Numbered from the stretch's first letter, positions 32,526 to 44,501 are shown. The stretch is DNA of 64,000 nucleotides from Archegozetes longisetosus (GCA_018873245.2 JAEMBT020000009.1:3956242-4020241), one strand, 5' to 3'. Notes: generated by a model from the sequence alone, not told the origin. Numbers and translations: made by a program.

Positions 32526-33983
32526 ATAGCTATCTCAGTTTTTTTAAAGGAGTATATTGCGATTCCATATTCCTCTGCTTCAGATGCCTGATTTCAAGGA
32601 ACTTTAACGCACTATAGAGGAGCTTTCAATAAAGTCCAAATAGACCAAGTGACCTTTGAAAACTTTAGGACAACCGCACATTTTACCATTGTTCAGAAAA
32701 ACATTAGAACATTTTTAAAAACTAGTTTACAAAAAAGTTACTCTATCGTATTTTTATGAGGAAAATATTTTTTAAAAAGATTATATTTTCAAGATTTTAT
32801 AAAAGAATGAACTCTTAAAACAAATTTACATATGATTCTCTTAGTCCATCATCCTAAATAATGATATTAAGATGTAAATTTAAGTTATTTATTGTGAGAA
32901 TAGAAACTAGAATATTATCTCTAAAGCAATAGTTTGTAAATTGCATAAAACTACATGAGCATAGGATATTGATATGTATTAACTAAATCTGAGTTGAGAT
33001 TCTAAAGTAATTTTAAAATAATTGATAAAAATTATTTGCCATAAGATGTTTCTAGTGTTATAAGAGGATCATCTGGGAAAAGACTAAAATAGTAATAATA
33101 ATGCATAATGAAACAATGTAGGTGAAGACTTAAATCTTGAAAGAAATCTCTGTGGAAAATGTTTTAACCATAAACCCTATTTATGTTAAACCATAAACCA
33201 TAAACCAAATTTTTCATTCGATATAGAAGTCAGTTCTGACGTTACCGTAGAATTTATACAATTTTTCATATAATTTAAATTAGTTTTATACCCAAATCAC
33301 AATTTAAACCTTCTTCTGTTCGGCTGATTGTTAGACAATTTGTTTGAGATATATAAAAACTTATTCGTTTCAAAAAAAATTAATTATTAATTATTTCAAA
33401 AAAATATTTGTTTTGATTGTATGCAAAGAAGTAGTGCTTATGATCTACGAGCTAATGCTTTACAGTTCTCATCATTTAAATCAAGCGCTATTTCTCTATA
33501 ATGGACTTATATATTAGTATTTATTTTTTATGTTAAGACGTGTTCAATTTTGACTCAAAAATTCGATTTCCACTAGCAGTTTTGACAATCTTGTAATTAA
33601 TACAGCCACTAATGTATAACAGGTTGCAAACTTATAATTTCACAATTGATAAATAATTGAAATATTTCTAACAGAATAATTTTGGTTTAAGAGGTTATTT
33701 GAAAATTCGAAGTTGTTTTGAGATGAGAACAAATATAAGTCATGTTATTTCTTTAATATGCATATTTTCAAACTTAATTAAGTATAATTAGAAATTATTT
33801 TTCAGTAAAATACAATTAATTTTGGCCAAATTCATGACAGGGCAGGTAGTTAGATAACTACACTAAGAAGCAAGACTTAATTATTCAAATTAATCTATTT
33901 AAAAGAATTGTGAGAATTGGTTTAATTTTTTAATTTTAATCATTTAAATTTAAATTCTTTATAAATAGCGAATCGATTGAGAG
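32526..33983. other. Spacer upstream of the ionotropic receptor gene
   Basis: No ORF or repeat supported. A CCATAAACC word is repeated three or four times around 33167-33206. Promoter elements for the downstream gene are not recognisable. Confidence 0.35.
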
Positions 33984-36914
33984 ATGATTCTTCAATATCA
34001 TAATGATCAATGCATTAATTTGAGCTCAATCAATGACACAGTGTTTTGGCAAAATAATTCAACTAATAACACAATAAGAGTTCAGCCATTTTTCTGGCCA
34101 CCTATTATAACATATGGAGAAAAATTAATAAAATCAGGCAATACTTCGATACTTTACTATCAGTATTGTGGACCGCTATTAGTATTGTTTATGCATTTTG
34201 CGAATTATATCAAAGCAAAGTAAGTATTGTTATACAGATCAGTATAAACTTTAAATCGTAATAAAAGTTTTTACCAAAAGAGCTTAACAATAATTAAGCG
34301 ATTTAATGACTTCTCGATTAGATAAGTTTGTCTATGTTTGACAATTTAGTTTGAACTTAGATTAGGTAAGTAAAGCCGTTAAAAGTAGTTGGGTGAAAGA
34401 AGTTATTGCCACAAAAATATCTCAAATTTCGCGTAGATTTAATATAAATTTGAAAAGATTCCGTCGATGCAAGCAAAAGTTAAGTAAAAATTTTACTTGT
34501 CATGCTTCGCCCACGTGGGAGGTATTAGGGAGAAACTACATGTATATATATCAATGTCTCTCGACAACTTGAGGCCATTGATACCCCACTCGGGAACCTA
34601 AGACCAAAGAAGACAAAGTAAGGCCTAGCTGCCCAAAGGCCAGGTCTATAATGGTGTGTAGGGTATCGACATGATAGGTAGGTTCAGTGGAGATCACTTA
34701 TTCGATATAATGGTCCTAGGACCTGGCTTCGGGATCTTTGTCTGGAGTATATGTTTGTACCTACTGGCGATTCGTTTAACCTAGCTACCACGAACCCGAT
34801 TGAACCTTAGCTGAAGAGTGCGTAAGATCCCTTGGCTCAGAAGGCTTCGCGTCCCTTGATACGCGATCTTACTCAATTTTCACTAAGGTTAAATCACGCA
34901 TGTAAACTCTCAATCATTTTATAGTGAAATTTAAATATAAAAGTCGAACATGACACTGGACTAGATCCCCAAGACCGGGTTCTAGGACCATCATATCGAA
35001 TATATCAACTCTACTGAGCCTATCTGTCATGTTGATACCCTACACACAGTCTTAGATCTGGCTCCTAGGGACCTAGGCCCAACTTTGTCCCCTTTGGTCC
35101 TAGTATAAATAAACCCGGGTTGTCAAGATGGGTTTATATTTAGGTAGTTCCTCCCTAGTACCTCTCATGTAGGCGGAACGCGACAGTTAAAACCTAACCA
35201 AATTCTCTGACCTATTAATCTTAATAACATCAAGATTAATTATGAAATAAAAGTGTTATCAGTGATTGATACGCCCAACCAGACTTCTTTCATCAATAAG
35301 GTATTGAAAGTCAAGTATAATTTTCTTACTTCAACTAACTTAAACTGTAAATGAAATCAATCGTAATTAGTATTGATTGTTAAATTATAATCACGAAATT
35401 TAAATGTAAAATAGTGCTATTTTTATGATAGCTAGTATTTACTCTTGCTTATGGTTTGAAACTTCTTCACTGGATCAATAATTAGTGAAATTCTGACCGA
35501 ATGTGCTCAATTTACTTTCAGTGTGCAATTTCCGCCTATTCCCAAGAATTCTACCGAGTTTCTTGTTGAAAATATTGAAATTGATCCAAGCAAAGGGGGC
35601 ACACATTTTCTTTTGTTTCCTTACTGTCCAGTAAAGAGTGGAGAAGAAGTTCGAATGATTTATGGTCTAGGTCTATCAAAACCTATCGGAACACTTGAGA
35701 AATCAGCGATTTTCAGCTTTACCAAAAAACGTTCGTTAATTAAATCCAAGCTTAGTCCATTAAAAACTAATTCATAAATATGTGAGACGTTAATATTTAA
35801 TGCTTTATGTTGTGAACTCTTTTCAGGCGAATGGTCTCTATTCACTCTGTTCGATTCACTCGATGTTGAAATTTATTATTCAATCTTCATATCTATTCTT
35901 TCAATTGCATTAATCTTGTGCGTGAAAAGGCGTTCGATCAACAGAATTGTGGAATATATTTGGGATTTGGCATCTGTTATACTTTCGGGTACATTCGCCC
36001 ACAGAATAACCGGCAGTTTCACAAGAATGTTGTTTGGGATCTGGCTTCTTACAAGCATTGTATTGTTGGGTGGCTTTACTGGTAGATTGTTTGATTTGTT
36101 GGCTCGTAATGATCCGATCGATAGAATCGATTCATGGAATGACTTATACACTAAACCCCATTGGAAACAGTCAACAATAATAGTTTTTCAGTATTTCGAA
36201 ATGGAAGACTTCATAGAAAATGATCCATCAGATATGGCTTTGGATTTCAGAAAACGATCTGAATTGCATGATCCGATTAAAACTATACTTAATAATAAAT
36301 TGATTGAAGACTTGATAAAGAAGAGTCGAGATAGGAATGCTGTCATTTCATTCGACAGTTTGTTCATTCATTATCTGAAAGCAACCCTTGAATGGAAATC
36401 GATCTCTGGTCATTCTGAAGGATTTGATTATCACATCTCGGAATCAGGTTTTGGAACTAAGCCTTACTTTATGTTATTAAATCCGTATCTTGATAAATCA
36501 CTAAACGTGAAACTGAACTATGTGTAAGCTTTGTAAATTGACTTTTAAGAATCTAGAAAGTAATGTAGTTTTAAAATGTTTGATAGAATCGTTCAATTAT
36601 CTGAGAGTGGAATATATGAATACGAACTAAGGAAATCACTCAAACCTAAAAGATATGGACCTGATATTAACACGAAAGTCGATGTTACTGCCTACCAATT
36701 CGGATCTTTGACTATAAAACAGTTGAGAGGGGCATTCATTGTGTTATTTATTGGAAACTCAATTGCGTTTTTGGTATTACTGGTCGAGATATTCACTCAT
36801 TCCTATTTGAATACTGTTCGTAATTTGATAAGAGAAGTCTTGGCAAATTCTCGTATAATATCGTATGTGCAGAGAATTTATTTCAACATTCGTAATAACA
36901 GAGTTAATCCTTAA
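33984..36914 (+). pseudogene. Ionotropic-receptor-like gene, 4 exons, one in-frame stop
   Basis: This has the form of an ionotropic glutamate-receptor relative (IR), a ligand-gated cation channel used in arthropod chemosensation. Exons are 33984-34219, 35522-35781, 35827-36523 and 36569-36914. All phases agree and total 513 codons; introns 2 and 3 are 45 bp each. Exon 1 has a lobe-1-like stretch (IRVQPFFWPPIITYG). Exon 3 holds TM1 (IYYSIFISILSIALILCV), a pore loop (WDLASVILSGTFAHRI), the second pore-lining helix (MLFGIWLLTSIVLLGGFTG) and lobe 2. Exon 4 holds the last TM (GAFIVLFIGNSIAFLVLL) and a short tail. The TAA at 35775-35777 lies two codons before an otherwise good donor (T|GTGAGA), so the gene as read is null. 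An alternative donor could avoid it, but I find none that keeps phase. Intron 1 holds foldback element B. The N-terminal domain of classical iGluRs is absent, as in IRs. Confidence 0.75.
34479..35199. mobile_element. Foldback element B, 721 bp (relative of element A)
   Basis: It shares with 17307-18041 the right terminus (GGTTAGGTTTT when reverse-complemented), the CCCAYRTGGGAGG block, and the inner TCGACAACTTGAG, CCCCACTCGGGAACCTA and CCTAGGACC words. It is G+C-richer than its surroundings. The middle part (about 34700-34960) differs from element A, so the two are related but rearranged. It lies within the first intron of the IR gene, in a position that would lengthen that intron from about 0.6 to 1.3 kb. 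A target duplication is not clear. Confidence 0.75.
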
Positions 36915-39726
36915 ATACAAAGACTAGAAATACTTTATTTCTGTTAAAACAAATGACACCTCAAGAGATTTTGTGTTTTCTTTAACTAAAAATAAATTTG
37001 ATTACATAAAAGTTAGAAATTTATCTTTTGCAAAATAATTAGTTATATTTAAACTTTTCATTCATATTAGCTACTTTCCAATAATTAGACAATATATTTT
37101 TAAAGTTTTATAAGTTGAAATAATGATAAGTAGCATTTTATGTTTTATCATAATTCTATGTGTGAAATAATTTGAGGGAGCACTCTAAGTCTTATGTCTT
37201 ACTCTTGAAGTTTTCTGCACAACGCTTATTATAATATAATTATTTGGAACTTTTATCAAGTTTGTTATTGAACTTGAGTTTTATGCGCAATTTTTCATGG
37301 AATGCAAGCCGACTTAATCCCAAAATGCGATTATTCGTTATTATTAAAATATTGCATTTCATCCAATACTAGCCAAATAAACTGATAGATCTGTTATCAA
37401 AGCTGGTAATTAATCTTTCATAGATTATGAAACTTTAAATAATCAGTGAGAGCTAATAGAAAAGTTTTTCCTACAATTTAATTGAATTATTTCTGCATTT
37501 ATTCTACTAATGAATTTATTCGTTCATTCTTTAAAGCACATAAATATATTTGGATTAAATGTTAACGTAAAGAGAAATATCATAAGTCATTATGATATTT
37601 AAGCCTATTTGATTCATATATGCTTATAAGTGTTATTTAATGAAGTAACCAAAGGATATGGCCAAAACTCAAAAATTGTTAAACAATCAGAATTTTACTT
37701 CAATTAAGACATTTATTTTTATTAAAAAGGCACTTATATTATTTTAGACTTAACTGTTCTCTGATTACTATTTGGAAAAATTTACGATCTAATTACAAAA
37801 GTTATAGAAAGTTCGTGTATCCGCATTTATTTAATGGTAATATACCTTTTGATTTGCCGCAATAGAGGCAACTCTTAAACATAAATTTCGGAAATTTTTA
37901 CTCATAGTTCTATTAAATTTCATGAACTTTTACTAAAAACTTATTAAATTCAGTTAATTGGTAATTTCTAAGGATTTAACAGTTTCACACCTTTAAAGAG
38001 TTAAATATAAAATCAAACTTTTGTGTACTTAACCTACAAGGGCTTTAAATTTACCTGACAAGACAAAGAACAGAAGTTAACTTTAATGCAATACTATTGT
38101 ATAATAATTATATTCACTTTTAAGATTTTTAGCAAACAAACACTATTCTTATTGAAAGTTTTATTAATTCTTATAAGTTTGTCCTTCAGATATGTGTAAC
38201 TCACATGTCATTCGTAATATTTAGTCTACAATAGATACAATATTTGTGTTCTTTAAGCTTAATTCTCGTCATTTCTTGTAACTTTCTTTAAATTGAATGT
38301 AAGTTTTAAAAATGTTTTTACAATAAAATCAATGGAAAATACTCCAAACCTAGTTTTAACTTATTTCAATCAAATCTTACATTTTTGATATTTTTTTACT
38401 AATTTACGTAAACGACATAAAACTACCATCTGTTAATTCAATAATTGGTTAAAAGTCAGTGAACAACATTAATTAAAGGGTTGAGAGGACACTAGACGAT
38501 CTCTTCTGGATATTCAATTCTGGAATTTAACTAAGCAGTTGATTTAAGAAATCGTTGTTGAATTAAGCGACATTTTTGTTGACAAAATCCAGTTATTTGT
38601 GCACTCAAATAAAGACTAGAGTAAAATTCAATGCTGAATAAGTTATTACTTTTTCAATCATGAAATGAGTCTTTTAGCTCCATATTTAAACTCATCAACA
38701 TTTTAATATTTTAGAATGTTTCATTCAAATCTTTCCAATGAAGCAAATCACTTCATTTATAGTTTTGCTTAAAAGAGACTTTTTCTATAAGAAATAACAT
38801 CCCACGTTAATCGGACTTAAAAGAAATAGTTGTTGGAGTACAGATTATCATAGTAATAATAGAACCAAGCATGCATTGGTTAAGTCATTTAAAGTAAGCG
38901 CTGATCTTTAGACTTAATACTTTGTACAATTGCATGATATTTCTAATTCAGTTGATTATCTTTTGTCAAGAAATTGCACACTCTTTTCAGTACATGTATA
39001 AAATTCGAAATTAACGTCGATCTGTCAAACAGATTCTAATGTTAAATCAGTGTGCAAAGATATGTGGTTAGGACTTTTGTCGAGCTAACGTTTTTTCATG
39101 GTTAGAATGTAACTTAGTGTACGGATGACAAGGAACATGTTACTACTAATCCTCAAACTAATCTTCGAATTCCATCATATTTGGATTTGAATTAAAGTTT
39201 TGCCATCGTATTTGGTTCGATAAATATGGTCAATAGAAGATAAAGGTATTATTTTAATGGTTCTTCGAAAGCTGTTAGGCAATGAGAGAATAGTTTATTT
39301 ATATATTCGACAAGATATTTGGTTGAGCTGAGTTAAAATTCAAATCTACTATACTAAATGTTTTCTGTTAGAGATTGAAATAAACTTCGAAAAGGGTAAA
39401 CTTAATTTTAAGATTAAAGACTAATTCAACTATACTGTGTCTGTGAGCATCAATGTTGGAATGCAATGAATTATTGTCTTGATAAAACTCAGCAATGATT
39501 ATTGAGAGATATCGAATGAAAATAACTGATTCAAACATCATGCATTAAGTTCAGACAGGATTAATTTGATTACTGGAGTAGTATATGACTATGAAGTTCA
39601 GCTTTACCATAGCATATATAAGACAAAATTATTGTTTGATGAGCAAAATCTTTGCATCATACCAATCAAATGCTATTCAGAAGACTCGACTATTATTTTA
39701 GTACTAAAAGCGATTTATGTACTATA
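36915..39726. other. 2.8-kb gene-free stretch
   Basis: I find no ORF with recognisable content, no inverted repeat and no tandem repeat. The composition is uniformly A+T-rich. The short frame at 39566-39796 runs into the MITE that follows and is not a gene. Confidence 0.4.
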
Positions 39727-40034
39727 TACACCTGACGCAGAAATTAGGTTGACTTGCAAAATCTTTATAACTTTTGACTGGATTAACCGATTTTGAAAAT
39801 TTGTTCACCAAATTAATCAAAAATAAATGTAATTTCTTAAAATGTAATGTAAATGTGATTTAATTTTTTCAAACCACTATAACTATTTTATCTTGCTGAA
39901 TATTCAAATTTCCTTCAAATCATAGAAATTACATTTATTCTTCGTTAATTTAGTGAAAACATTTTGAAAATCGGATTACAAAGTCAAAAGTTATAAAGAT
40001 TTTGCGAGTCAACCTAATTTCTGCGTCAGGTGTA
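39727..40034. mobile_element. 308-bp TA-flanked MITE
   Basis: The left terminus TACACCTGACGCAGAAATTA is inverted exactly at the right end. Arms continue for about 75 bp with few differences (AGGTTGACTTGCAAAATCTT region). TA flanks both sides (39725-39726 and 40035-40036). It is non-coding and most likely a Tc1/mariner-type MITE; the long arms would form a strong hairpin. Confidence 0.85.
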
Positions 40035-40036
40035 TA

Positions 40037-41088
40037 TCCACAGCTTATCATTAAACGTATTTAACAGAAAAAGTTGTCTTTCCTAAAGGGATATTAGTTC
40101 TACGTTCAAATCAGTCAATTAAAATTCAAGTCTTAGAGAATGAGTCACACCAACAATCTTTGTGATTATTTTTCCCAAAAGCTAAGTTAGCCCTCATATA
40201 CCTATTCTATATTATTATTATGATAAGCATTCGACTTATAAAACCTAGCTACACCAACCAACACTTTCTAGATATTTAATCTCAATGTACTACGAGAATT
40301 TATTAAAAAAATCTCCAATTTAGTTTTTACTTTTCAATGAAATTATCTAGAAAGTCAAATATATTTCGGATAATATGACTGACGGCGTGATTTACAAGAC
40401 TCATAAGATTTATGATTTTAGGAAACTTTAAACTAAGAATTATTCATCGAACATCAGATTGACTTTTACAAAGTTGGACAAGGTAAATCTTTTATTAAAA
40501 TTTAATAAAAAGCGATAACAATAAAATTTCAATTTCATAACTAATAGTAGTCCCCATTAGCTTTGTAAATAGGACATCCTCAAGCACCCTTTTGAGCCAT
40601 TTATGGATGTCATCTACTGAATTGCCGCTGATTCTGAACGGCTTAATTAAGGCACGCACTCTCTATCAGTGAAACTTCCCTTAAGCTGTCCCAATGATAT
40701 TTTCTCTGACGGTAATCAGATGAAATTATGTATACTTTTGCTAATAGAAATGGTATTTGAAATTACGGTAGTCACCTGGCGGTAGTGCTTTTTTGCTAAA
40801 AATAAATTAAAGTTTTTCTCCGTCCAGCTTTGAAAAAGGTAATCTAATATTTATCTCCTAATCTAGCAATACAATATCTTTCATAAGTCAGTATTAAAAC
40901 AAATATTTTGATATTAAAGGTTACTTATAAGGGTTAAATCAATTAAATATTCTTCGAGGCTGGAACTATCCTGAAGTACTTCTCAATTGAAACTTGAGAA
41001 CATCTTATTTTTCTACATCGTACTTATTATTAATTGAGTAATAAAAATGACATAAAATAATCATTTAGGTAATTTAAATATAAAAGTA
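40037..41088. other. Spacer; possible trace of a coding fragment
   Basis: On the minus strand near 40690-40560 one frame reads ISGNSVDDIHKWLKRVLEDV without stops, in a patch of higher G+C. It is about 40 codons long and I cannot identify it. The rest shows nothing. Confidence 0.3.
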
Positions 41089-41201
41089 TTGGCCAGAACC
41101 AGACAGGAGTGGCCAATCTTCACCAGGTTCAAATCATAGACTCTACTGGTGACCTTCATATCTGGTGAAGATTGGCCTCTCCTGTCAGGTTCTGGCCAGA
41201 A
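41089..41201. repeat. Strong hairpin: about 38-bp arms, 35-bp loop
   Basis: The left arm 41089-41126 (TTGGCCAGAACC…TCACCAG) and right arm 41162-41201 are inverted copies with about two mismatches. Extra TGGCCAG words follow at 41213 and 41309. No target duplication is evident. It may be a minimal MITE or a gene-independent palindrome. Confidence 0.75.
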
Positions 41202-41738
41202 TTAGCCATAAGTGGCCAGGTTAGGGTTGAAGGTGGTCAAGTGAGTTATTAAAATGTTCAGCTTGACATACTAAATCCAACGATGTATCACACTTGGGGG
41301 TAGTGGCCAGGAACCCCTTGGACCCAAATACTACCATTCATAAAGTATGATTAATAACTTTGCTATACCATACTAACAAGTATGATATGTCTTCCATACT
41401 ATAGTCAGAATAGCATTTAATCACAACTTTGAACATAACTTTTGGAAAAATGGCGGTCAGCATTTATAAATATCAATTTTGAACATCGTGTGACATGCCA
41501 TTTATCTGGTAAAAATTTTTTCGAAATCGAAATCTTATTGTGAGACTCTTTCCTTGTCAGTTAAGTAAACTTAATGAATTCTTGCAACAAAATTTTTATT
41601 TAATAAGCAAATTTATTCGACACGAAAAAATATCTAATAATACTAAACAATTTAACATTGAATTTGAATTTTCTCTAAGAAAGACTAAACAAATTACAAA
41701 AACAAATTTAGTGTAAACAGATTTCTTCTTTCTTAATA
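41202..41738. other. Spacer, partly a duplicated GR flank
   Basis: From about 41570 the sequence is homologous to 19980 onward, the downstream flank of the GR at 20247-21585. No ORF is supported; the minus-strand frame 41596-41799 has no counterpart in the other copy. Confidence 0.55.
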
Positions 41739-41794
41739 TCGGTATGTAACATAAGTACTGTCGGAATTTTTGAAACTTTATTGCAACAAAAATA

Positions 41795-42640
41795 ATCAAT
41801 CAACAATATATGTGTCATCACCAGAGTCGAGACTTTCCGGATCGTCCGGAATTTTTTTAATACACACAAATCGAATGAAAAAAGGCTTAAGAAGCATCAA
41901 TTAACTAATATTAAGAAAATTTTCAATTTCTACGCTCCGGAAAAATCCGGAATCTTTGATATCTCTGCAGAATTCCGGAATTTTCAATTTTAATTTGGAA
42001 AAAATACTTTTAATGACTTTATATGTATTTAAGTCTTAGGGTTAAAATATTTATTATCAGATATGGTTAGTCCGAACACATATTTTAAGAAATAAGTAGC
42101 CTTAAGTTTACAAGCAGGTTCATAACTGATTTACTATTAGTTTACTCAGTACTTTTCTTTCATTTGAGTGTCTCTTCGTTGATTTCTATTCTATTCTCTA
42201 AAAGTGAATGTATATTTTCTATTATTTAAATAAACTTGCCGGAATTTTCCGGAATTAACAGGAATTTATTAGCATTTAGTCCGGAAAGTCTCGACTCTGG
42301 TCATCACAGTCTATAAGTGCTTCCCATCTACGCGGTAAATCAAAAATACCTTTTTCATAAAAATCTGTGACCAGCTCGAGCAATTCTCCGGATCAAATTC
42401 AACTGATCTTCCAGAACGCACCTTGTCCTCCAACTATCTGTTACCGTTCTTGAGCCGCATGAACTACCATTGACAGGTGCGTTCGCTAATGATGCTCTCG
42501 TCGCGTGCAGCACAGATATAGTGAGCTGCCTTCACTGCATTGTGGCCGAGTTCGAACTCGTACAAAATAGGCTCCCCAATGAATAGTAAAATATCGGAAT
42601 CTTCTAAGGAAATTTACAACTGCGAGTCAATTGTGACAGT
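41795..42640 (-). pseudogene. Mariner transposase remnant lacking its catalytic core
   Basis: On the minus strand the N-terminal DNA-binding part is recognisable from about 42610 to 42400: FELGHNAVKAAHYICAARDE, SERTCQW, then after a stop LEDKVRSGRSVEFD. It then jumps directly to the C-terminal end (about 42390-42305): ELLELVTDFYEKGIFDLPRR and W-E-A-L-I-D-C. The continuation lies beyond the inner MITE (below 41822). The whole region with the DD34D residues is missing and several stops are present. It cannot move itself, though its ends could be used by a related transposase. Confidence 0.8.
41822..42299. mobile_element. 478-bp hAT-type MITE nested in the mariner element
   Basis: The termini CAGAGTCGAGACTTTCCGGA are perfectly inverted at the two ends. 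Flanks are GTCATCAC at 41814-41821 and again at 42300-42307, a perfect 8-bp target duplication. TCCGGAA words recur through the interior as subterminal repeats. It is non-coding. It splits the last codons of the mariner transposase, so it is younger than the mariner insertion. Confidence 0.95.
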
Positions 42641-42830
42641 GGTTGGAGATAAAGGGCAACCCATACCACTTATATACACAGCGCATATTAGTTCTCGAAC
42701 TTTCTAAAAATTTATGTATACTTTGAGAAAATTCCGACAATACTTGTATTACACACCAATATCCCATATAAAATAACACAAGTTCTGAAATAAATTTGAA
42801 TTTCTATAGATATAAATTTATATTTATAAG

Positions 42831-43497
42831 TAGACTGACCAGGCGGTAAACTAGGAAACCTGGACATTAATGTAAAATATTCGATAATTTCCTGAACTAT
42901 TTTTTAACAAATATTATTAAAATAACACAGAATTTTATTTATTCGTATTTATCATTACATTTAACTGCTTTTAAAGCATTTTCATTAGCTTTAATATAAG
43001 ATTTGAATTCAATACGATCCATAGAAAAATTAGATTTAATACAAATTTCAGAATCATTATCTTCTAACCATTTACCCTGAAATGTAACTAAACGTCTCTT
43101 TTTACGTTTAGGCGATTCATTTGGTTTTGATGCCATTACTACTAATTATTAAACACAAACTAAATCTATTTACCATTAAATTGTCATTACATGTGCTTAC
43201 AAAACGTTAATCATTATATGAGTGTTATTATGAATATTGTTGACATAAATATAACATTCATTTTATCTATTAATGATCAGATACCTATAATTATTTATCA
43301 ATTATTGTACTTATATTACGAGATCTTTATTTTCTCTAACATAATTTACAGCTCATATATTCAATGATTTTGTGATTTACGTAATTTTTCTATAATATTT
43401 TATCAGGAAAATTAATTCCTGGAATTCTATTGTCCAGGTGGGACACCGTCCTGGACTATGCCCTGAATGTCTTATTCCTGGACGTCTGGTCAGTATA
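42831..43497. mobile_element. 667-bp hAT-type element
   Basis: Termini TAGACTGACCAGGCG and TATACTGACCAGACG (right, reverse-complemented) have flanking TTTATAAG at 42823-42830 and 43498-43505, a perfect 8-bp duplication. CCTGGAC/GTCCAGG words recur near both ends. It carries a minus-strand ORF (43136-42939). Like the mariner 70 bp away, it sits in the copied GR flank and is absent from the other copy near 20.17 kb. Confidence 0.9.
42939..43136 (-). CDS. 65-residue ORF carried by the hAT-type element
   Basis: Reads MASKPNESPKRKKRRLVTFQ followed by G-K-W-L and then an acidic, lysine-rich tail. A basic start followed by F-x-x-x-W-L resembles the N-terminus of some hAT transposases or their zinc-finger relatives, where a zinc finger normally follows; no cysteine pair is visible here. 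It is probably a truncated N-terminal exon kept in a non-autonomous element. The assignment is weak. Confidence 0.35.
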   Translation of the reverse strand: MASKPNESPKRKKRRLVTFQGKWLEDNDSEICIKSNFSMDRIEFKSYIKANENALKAVKCNDKYE

Positions 43498-43569
43498 TTT
43501 ATAAGAGTAATATCGATAGATTTGATCAAACTAGAATTTGTGTCAAGTACTTCGATCGATAATTCTATT

Positions 43570-44061
43570 TCAATTACTTTTCGACATTTCTATAATTTTC
43601 AACAAAAACATAACTGCTATCGAAACTATCTGTTGAAAGAAGAAATCTATTTTAAGATATTTTTATTGTCTTATTAGTAAATACTTACTTCATACCCACG
43701 GAAATGGTTAATAATAAATGGTTTCCAACAATAAAATCCAACTCTTTTCTGACCAATTCTCTCAATCAATGACATTAACTGTGATTAAAATAAATTCAAT
43801 AAAAGCTTAGTAAAAATTTATATTAGTTTGATTCGAACCTTTAAACGTTTAGAATTATCTAAACGTCTTCCATTAAATGAAAAGATGCTGGAATTCAGTA
43901 ACTTATAAGACTGATTAGCTTCACAATGAACTGAAGACGCAGTCGTTATGATCAACAATAGGATTGAAATTAATATAAAACTGATATAGAATAATATAAA
44001 TTTAATTAGAAAATCCATTTTCCCGAACAAAGACTGATAAAAGAGTGTATTGATTATGGAC
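43570..44061 (-). pseudogene. 5'-truncated GR copy
   Basis: Contains only the last 74 codons of GR exon 1 (44061-43839, SIINTLFYQSLFGKMDFLIK…RLDNSKRLK), a 90-nt exon 2 (43778-43689) and a 60-nt exon 3 (43629-43570, IVSIAVMFLLKIIEMSKSN and stop), all with good splice sites. It is near-identical to 20247-20740 and was copied with the same downstream flank. Homology ends sharply at about 44061, in the middle of exon 1, marking the duplication breakpoint. There is no start or 5' sequence, so it cannot make a receptor. Confidence 0.88.
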
Positions 44062-44501
44062 ACCAGTCATTGTATTAAAAGTAAGACTTTTCACAAACTA
44101 TACATTTTTTATGTGAAACAACTTAGAATAGTATTCTTTATTACACAGATATTCGCAATATTCTGTCGAGTCTTTTTACTAATGAATAGAGTGGCAAATA
44201 CTATGAAATGACTGATAAGATTAAGAAATTCTTATTTGTCTATCAATAGAGATTGAAGATTATTTCAACGCATTGTTATATTAATGATTATGTTATTAAA
44301 TAATATCAAAGATTGTTTTAAAATACTGTAATGTATTAATTTTTACCAAAAATGATAAAATATATGCTTCAGTCATAATAAGAAGTTTAAAGTTATCGAA
44401 TAGTAGGGATAGAATTCACTTTTATTATGGGCTAAATAATAAGAAAATTATTGAATTCGTGAAAAGTATGAATATATTATTGCGGCACTATTGGTGATAA
44501 A
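44062..44501. other. Spacer beyond the GR duplication breakpoint
   Basis: No gene or repeat seen. The break in homology with the 20-kb GR lies at its left edge. Confidence 0.4.

Larger units (their letters stand above)
41739..42759 (-). mobile_element. Mariner-like element, internally deleted, with a nested MITE
   Basis: Termini TCGGTATGTAACATAAGTAC (left) and TTGGTGTGTAATACAAGTAT (right, reverse-complemented) both continue TGTCGGAATTT, giving 31-bp inverted repeats with TA on each side (41737-41738 and 42760-42761). Once the inner 478-bp MITE is set aside, about 540 bp remain, less than half a full mariner. The transposase remnant runs on the minus strand. The element interrupts a copied GR flank; the homologous region at about 20150 lacks it. 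Confidence 0.88.

Noticed and set aside
36525..36527. TAA as the true end of the ionotropic receptor
   Set aside because: It falls just inside a 45-bp intron (donor at 36524); phases of exons 3 and 4 agree and exon 4 supplies the expected last membrane segment.
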